Source: Nocardioides marmotae
Lineage (GTDB): Bacteria > Actinomycetota > Actinomycetes > Propionibacteriales > Nocardioidaceae
Direction of reading: 5' to 3'
Length of the DNA: 64,000 nt
Assembly (NCBI RefSeq): GCF_013177455.1
Contig: NZ_CP053660.1
Location: 2,976,001-3,040,000 of the forward strand
The translations under genes were made by a program, and so were the position numbers. The notes beneath the pieces were generated by a model. That model saw only the letters and a program-made list of their open reading frames with translations. It did not search any database and was not told the origin of the DNA. Of this stretch, positions 61,501 to 64,000 are shown one piece after another (position 1 is the first letter of the stretch; each line of letters starts with the position of its first letter).

Positions 61501-62016
61501 GACCGGTCGCCCCTTCTCCTGGCCGCGCAGGTGGGCGTCGGTGATCGCCGCGGCCAGCCGGTGGTAGCCCTCCACCCCGCGGGCGAGCACCAGCAGGTGG
61601 GTGCCCTCGGGGTCGGCCACGCCCTGCTGGGCCCGGCCGAGGTCGAGGGAGAGCTCCGAGCCGTACGCCGTGCGCAGGCCCGAGCGCCCCGAGGGGGCGG
61701 CGTTGACCTGGGCGGTCTCGGCGAACAGCGGCGCCCCGTGGAAGCCGTCGTGGTCGGTGATCGCCAACGAGTCCAGCCCGAGCCGGATCGCCTCGAGCAC
61801 CAGCTGGTCCGGCGAGCTCGCGCCGTCGAGGAAGCTGAACCCGGAGTGGCAGTGCAGCTCGGCGTAGGGCACCACCGGCCCGTCGGGGGCGGCGACGTCG
61901 GTCTGCTTCGGCCGGCTCTTGCGCCGCGAGATCGGCGCCTCCGAGGACAGGTCGGGGCGCCCGGAGAGCCGCCGCTCGAGCTCGGCCCACGGCATGGCGG
62001 GGTTGTTCCAGCCCAT
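58600..62016 (-). CDS. dnaE2: Error-prone DNA polymerase DnaE2
   Basis: A 1138-residue C-family polymerase of the DnaE2/ImuC type. The PHP domain starts YAELHCHSGFSFLDGASSPD. The catalytic Asp residues are in EPDIDVDFDSDRREEVIQWV. Fingers and beta-clamp binding follow, with a C-terminal OB fold (GLVTHRQRPGTAGGVTFLNL). It performs translesion synthesis with ImuA' and ImuB after DNA damage, and is the mutagenic arm of the SOS response in mycobacteria. It starts 25 bp after imuB. Confidence 0.95.
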   Translation of the reverse strand: MGWNNPAMPWAELERRLSGRPDLSSEAPISRRKSRPKQTDVAAPDGPVVPYAELHCHSGFSFLDGASSPDQLVLEAIRLGLDSLAITDHDGFHGAPLFAETAQVNAAPSGRSGLRTAYGSELSLDLGRAQQGVADPEGTHLLVLARGVEGYHRLAAAITDAHLRGQEKGRPVYDLAELGERGRGHWLVLTGCRKGAVRSALAAEGPAAAARELRRLVELFGRDSVAVELVDHGYPTDSATNDLLFAMAAEHGLPAVATNNVHHARPGDHRLAAAMAAIRARRSLAEMDGWLPASGAASLRSGEEMARRFARYPGAVARSVELADQVVFDLQKATPRLPKDGIPEGHTPISWLKVLTWRGFEERYYGTDLEAEARAKIHHELEVIERKDFAGYFVIVHDIVAFARSRGILCQGRGSAASSVVCHALGITAIDPVFYKLPFERFISEHRDEEPDIDVDFDSDRREEVIQWVYERYGRHNAAQVANVISYRPKMAVRDAAKALGFSPGQQDAWSKSISSWSRVEPDGDPGETAIPEPVVALANQLLAAPRHLGIHSGGMVLTERPIGEVCPIEHARMENRTVLQWDKDGCEFMGLVKFDLLGLGMLSALDHMMRIAAEHLGDHWELATIPKEEPAVYDMLCRADSIGVFQVESRAQIGTLPRLQPRCFYDLAIEIALIRPGPIQGGAVHPYVRRATGRDPVEYPHPELVPVLERTLGVPLFQEQLMDMAKTIGDCTPDEADLLRRAMGSKRGIERIESIKHKLYAGMERRGIVGDDADAIYVKILSFANFGFAESHALSFAKLVYASSWFKLHYPGAFLAGLLRAQPMGFYSAQSLVGDARRHGVTVLKPDLERSRARADLEPLGPGARTTGMDSCLLDHPGKTFFVPGTPDPTPQHRRDAAYAVRLGLDSVRGIGPEVAARIVAARAERPFRDQVDLSRRAGLDTRQLEALATAGVFDSSGLTRRQALWNAGWTEQEDQLEGVRASGAAPMLPDMDEVEVTMADLWATGVTTDSHPFGHLRDQLRRAGIRSVADLAATEANRRISVAGLVTHRQRPGTAGGVTFLNLEDETGMLNVICTVGVWRRHRKAAAGSAAVVIRGMLEREDGATNLVADKISSLEELHPEAGRALRDKHRSRDFR

Positions 62017-62041
62017 CAGTCCCCTCCTCTCGACCGGGTCA

Positions 62042-63586
62042 TCAGTCGTAGCCCGCCTCGGTCCACCACACCGACTCCGCGGCGGCCTGGTCGTAGGTCA
62101 TCAGCCAGGCCCGGCCATCGACCCCGACCACCTGGAAGCGGGCCACCCGCCGCGGGGTGCCCTCCCACCACAGCTCCTCGACCGGCCACGGGCCGGCCCA
62201 CGCCGCGACCGGCTGCCACGGCTCGTCGGCGTGCGGGCGGAACCGCGCCGGCTCGCCGCGCACCGCGCCCCGCTCGTCGACCACGACCGGCCGCCCGCCG
62301 GGGCCGACGAGCGCCGCGGGCCACGGGTCGGCCAGCACCCGGGCGGGCGCGGGGGGCGGGAGGGCGCCCGGCCAGGGCAGGCCGGTCGGGCGCAGCCCGG
62401 TGGGCCGTTCGCCCCAGGGCACCATCGCCTGCCGGTCCGCCGGGGCGCGGCCGCCCTGGAGCACCGGCACGAGGACCGCCTCGTGGCCGAGCATCCCCTG
62501 GACCCGCGCGATGCCGCGCTGGACCCGCTCGTCGGTGCCGCCCCAGAGCCCGTCGGCGTGGACGGAGTCGGGGACGACGGTCTCGGGCACGAACCGCACC
62601 CGCCCGACGGGGGCGCGGATCTCCCCGCCCCGGCTCATCCCGTTCATCGCGCCCTGGAGCTGCCAGTGCAGCCGGTCGACGACGTCCGCGGCGCCGAACC
62701 AGCGCGGGTGCACCCACCGCCGCGAGGAGGCCACGACGCCGTCGGCCTCGGCCTGCACGAGCAGCTCGGTGCAGACCAGGCCGTGGCGGGCCAGCTGCTC
62801 GACGAAGGCGTCGGCGGTGCGCCGGGCGCTGAAGCAGATGGTCTCCGCGGAGTCCAGCGGCGGCTCGAAGTCGACGTGCACCTCGAGGTCGGGCGGGGCG
62901 GTGCGCTCGGCGAGCAGCGTCTCGCCGCGACCCGAGACGACCCGGTGCACCCAGGCCACCTGCCGACCGAACCGGGCCAGCACGTCACCGGCGCCCAGGT
63001 CGGCCAGCTGGCCCAGCGAGCGCAGGCCCAGCCGCTTGAGCAGGCCGACGGTCTCGGGGTCCTCCAGCACCTCGACCGGCAGGGCGCGCAGGAACGGCAC
63101 CGACTCCCCCGCCGGCACCACGACGCTGTCCTGCGGCCCGGCGCGCCGGGCCGCCTGCTCGGCGGTGAACAGCTCATCGGCGATCCCCACCCGGCAGTCC
63201 CAGACCCCGTGGCCGACCAGCTGCTCGGCCACGACCGCCGCGGCCTCGGACTCCCCGCCGTAGAACCGGCCCGGCGAGCGGAGCGCCACCAGGCCAGGCC
63301 GCAGCGGGGCCACCCCGGGCCGCAGCTGCTCGAGCACCACGAGCACGTCCTCGAAGGCCCGCGCGTCGCGGTCGGGGTTGGCGGGCAGGACGGCGATCTC
63401 GGGGCAGCGCGCCTGGGCGTCGCGCCGCCGCATGCCACGGCGTACGCCGAAGTCTCGGGCGGGGCCGTTGACGGCCTGCACCACGTTGGCCGAGAAGACC
63501 GCGGCCGGCTGCCGCGGGGGCAGCGCCTCCTCGGCCAGGGCGGCGACCACCGGCCAGTCCGGGCACCACACGACGAGCGCGCGCAT
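62042..63586 (-). CDS. imuB: Translesion factor ImuB (Y-family-like)
   Basis: A 514-residue protein with a Y-family polymerase fold in which the catalytic carboxylates are gone: the palm strand reads ALVVWCPDWPVVAAL and the expected second acidic pair is replaced by VALRSPGRFYGGES. This loss is typical of ImuB, which acts as a hub binding the beta clamp, ImuA' and DnaE2. The thumb region is GLRSLGQLADLGAGDVLARF. A Gly/Pro-rich end follows. It starts 1 bp after the imuA' stop. Confidence 0.92.
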   Translation of the reverse strand: MRALVVWCPDWPVVAALAEEALPPRQPAAVFSANVVQAVNGPARDFGVRRGMRRRDAQARCPEIAVLPANPDRDARAFEDVLVVLEQLRPGVAPLRPGLVALRSPGRFYGGESEAAAVVAEQLVGHGVWDCRVGIADELFTAEQAARRAGPQDSVVVPAGESVPFLRALPVEVLEDPETVGLLKRLGLRSLGQLADLGAGDVLARFGRQVAWVHRVVSGRGETLLAERTAPPDLEVHVDFEPPLDSAETICFSARRTADAFVEQLARHGLVCTELLVQAEADGVVASSRRWVHPRWFGAADVVDRLHWQLQGAMNGMSRGGEIRAPVGRVRFVPETVVPDSVHADGLWGGTDERVQRGIARVQGMLGHEAVLVPVLQGGRAPADRQAMVPWGERPTGLRPTGLPWPGALPPPAPARVLADPWPAALVGPGGRPVVVDERGAVRGEPARFRPHADEPWQPVAAWAGPWPVEELWWEGTPRRVARFQVVGVDGRAWLMTYDQAAAESVWWTEAGYD

Positions 63587-63587
63587 C

Positions 63588-64000
63588 TCAGCCCGCGACC
63601 GCGACGGGACCGGGGAGGACCACCGGGGCGGCGGGCGCGGGCACGGGCTCGCCCTGCTCGCCGGGGAACCACAGCGCCGTACGCCGCGGTGGAGCCGAGC
63701 CGCGACGCGCCTCGACGACCAGCCGGCGGCTGCGCAGGTGGCCGTGGCCGAGACCGACCCCGGTCCACCGGGGCTCGGAGGTGGTCAGCCGGACCTCGCA
63801 GCGCGGCCACGGGCCGAGGGAGACCAGCACGGCGCCGCGCTTGCGCAGCCGGGCGCCGAGCTTCTCCGCGACGTGCTCCCCCACCCGGGGCGGCGGCCGC
63901 AGCACGACCAGCGGGGCGACGTCGACGAGCGCCGCGGTGACCTCGAGCCACTGCTCCCCGGGCTCGGGGACCAGCACGGTGCGGCCCAGCGCGACGCCGG
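63588..64000 (-). CDS. imuA': ImuA'-like RecA-related protein (3' part only; gene continues past the window)
   Basis: The frame is open to the right edge, so at least 137 C-terminal residues are seen. It begins GVALGRTVLVPEPGEQW in the visible part, then VVLRPPPRVGEHVAEKLGAR, SLGPWPRCEVRLT and HGHLRSRRLVVEARRG. Its place 1 bp upstream of imuB, the RecA-like strand layout and the order imuA'-imuB-dnaE2 make ImuA' the best call. The promoter and any LexA box lie outside the window. Confidence 0.83.
   Translation of the reverse strand, partial: GVALGRTVLVPEPGEQWLEVTAALVDVAPLVVLRPPPRVGEHVAEKLGARLRKRGAVLVSLGPWPRCEVRLTTSEPRWTGVGLGHGHLRSRRLVVEARRGSAPPRRTALWFPGEQGEPVPAPAAPVVLPGPVAVAG

Noticed and set aside
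58621..62832. 1403-aa plus-strand ORF
   Set aside because: It is antisense to dnaE2 and imuB, with Arg/Gly/Pro/Val-rich low-complexity composition typical of high-GC shadow frames.

Overview
The window is high-GC DNA from an actinobacterium, most likely Nocardioides or another member of Nocardioidaceae. This rests on gene content and order rather than a marker gene: 10-methyl fatty acid genes, Zur, IdeR and CIRCE sites of actinobacterial type, a mycobacterial-type imuA'-imuB-dnaE2 mutasome, paired Septum_form lipoproteins and a DUF222/HNH (13E12-type) gene. GTG and TTG starts and 4-bp ATGA/GTGA overlaps are common.

Layout. 1-8.8 kb: the end of a hybrid histidine kinase, a LuxR-type regulator, two-gene and single-gene accessory units (MBL hydrolase, DUF2243, MFS exporter with divergent ArsR-type regulator, ScyD/E-like secreted protein). 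8.6-11.3 kb: a large secreted beta-propeller/PKD protein. 11.4-12.96 kb: a small genomic islet (hicA-hicB-DUF6941) bounded by an intact CAU-anticodon tRNA and a 51-bp copy of that tRNA's 3' end. 13-23.4 kb: tRNA-Asn and a mostly leftward housekeeping run (dnaG, 2-hydroxyacid dehydrogenase, dgt, cell-wall hydrolase-like protein, dus, glyS). 23.5-27.1 kb: a rightward zinc-uptake operon (znuA-znuC-znuB-zur) under two tandem Zur boxes. 27.1-29.1 kb: a possible mobile cassette made of an 84-bp inverted repeat, a DUF222/HNH gene and a 32-bp tandem repeat array. 29.1-35.1 kb: leftward histidine kinase, uppS, recO, alpha/beta hydrolase and leuA with a leucine-rich leader peptide. 35.1-39.9 kb: small rightward genes, a SpoIIE/HATPase/STAS fusion, and two tandem lipoproteins. 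39.9-47.5 kb: leftward era, siderophore-interacting protein, tmsB-tmsA, and the coupled block phoH-ybeY-CNNM-cytidine deaminase-like. 47.6-50.9 kb: secreted and lipoprotein genes of slightly lower GC plus a HIT protein. 50.9-53.95 kb: hrcA-dnaJ-rsmE behind a CIRCE operator. 54-57.3 kb: an IdeR-box-controlled DUF2470 protein and small rightward genes. 57.3-64 kb: hemW and the translesion cassette imuA' (partial)-imuB-dnaE2.

How the parts work together. The leftward strand carries a conserved actinobacterial housekeeping run (hrcA/dnaJ/rsmE, phoH/ybeY/era, recO/uppS, glyS, dus, dgt, dnaG). Most rightward genes look like accessory insertions between these blocks. Metal homeostasis is a recurring theme: Zur for zinc at 23.9 kb, an IdeR-type box for iron at 54.0 kb, and a siderophore-interacting protein at 40.9 kb. 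The most interesting structures are the tRNA-bounded TA islet, the cassette around the DUF222/HNH gene, the leuA attenuator, the doubly boxed and probably leaderless zinc operon with His-rich segments on all three transporter subunits, and a single-polypeptide partner-switch protein.
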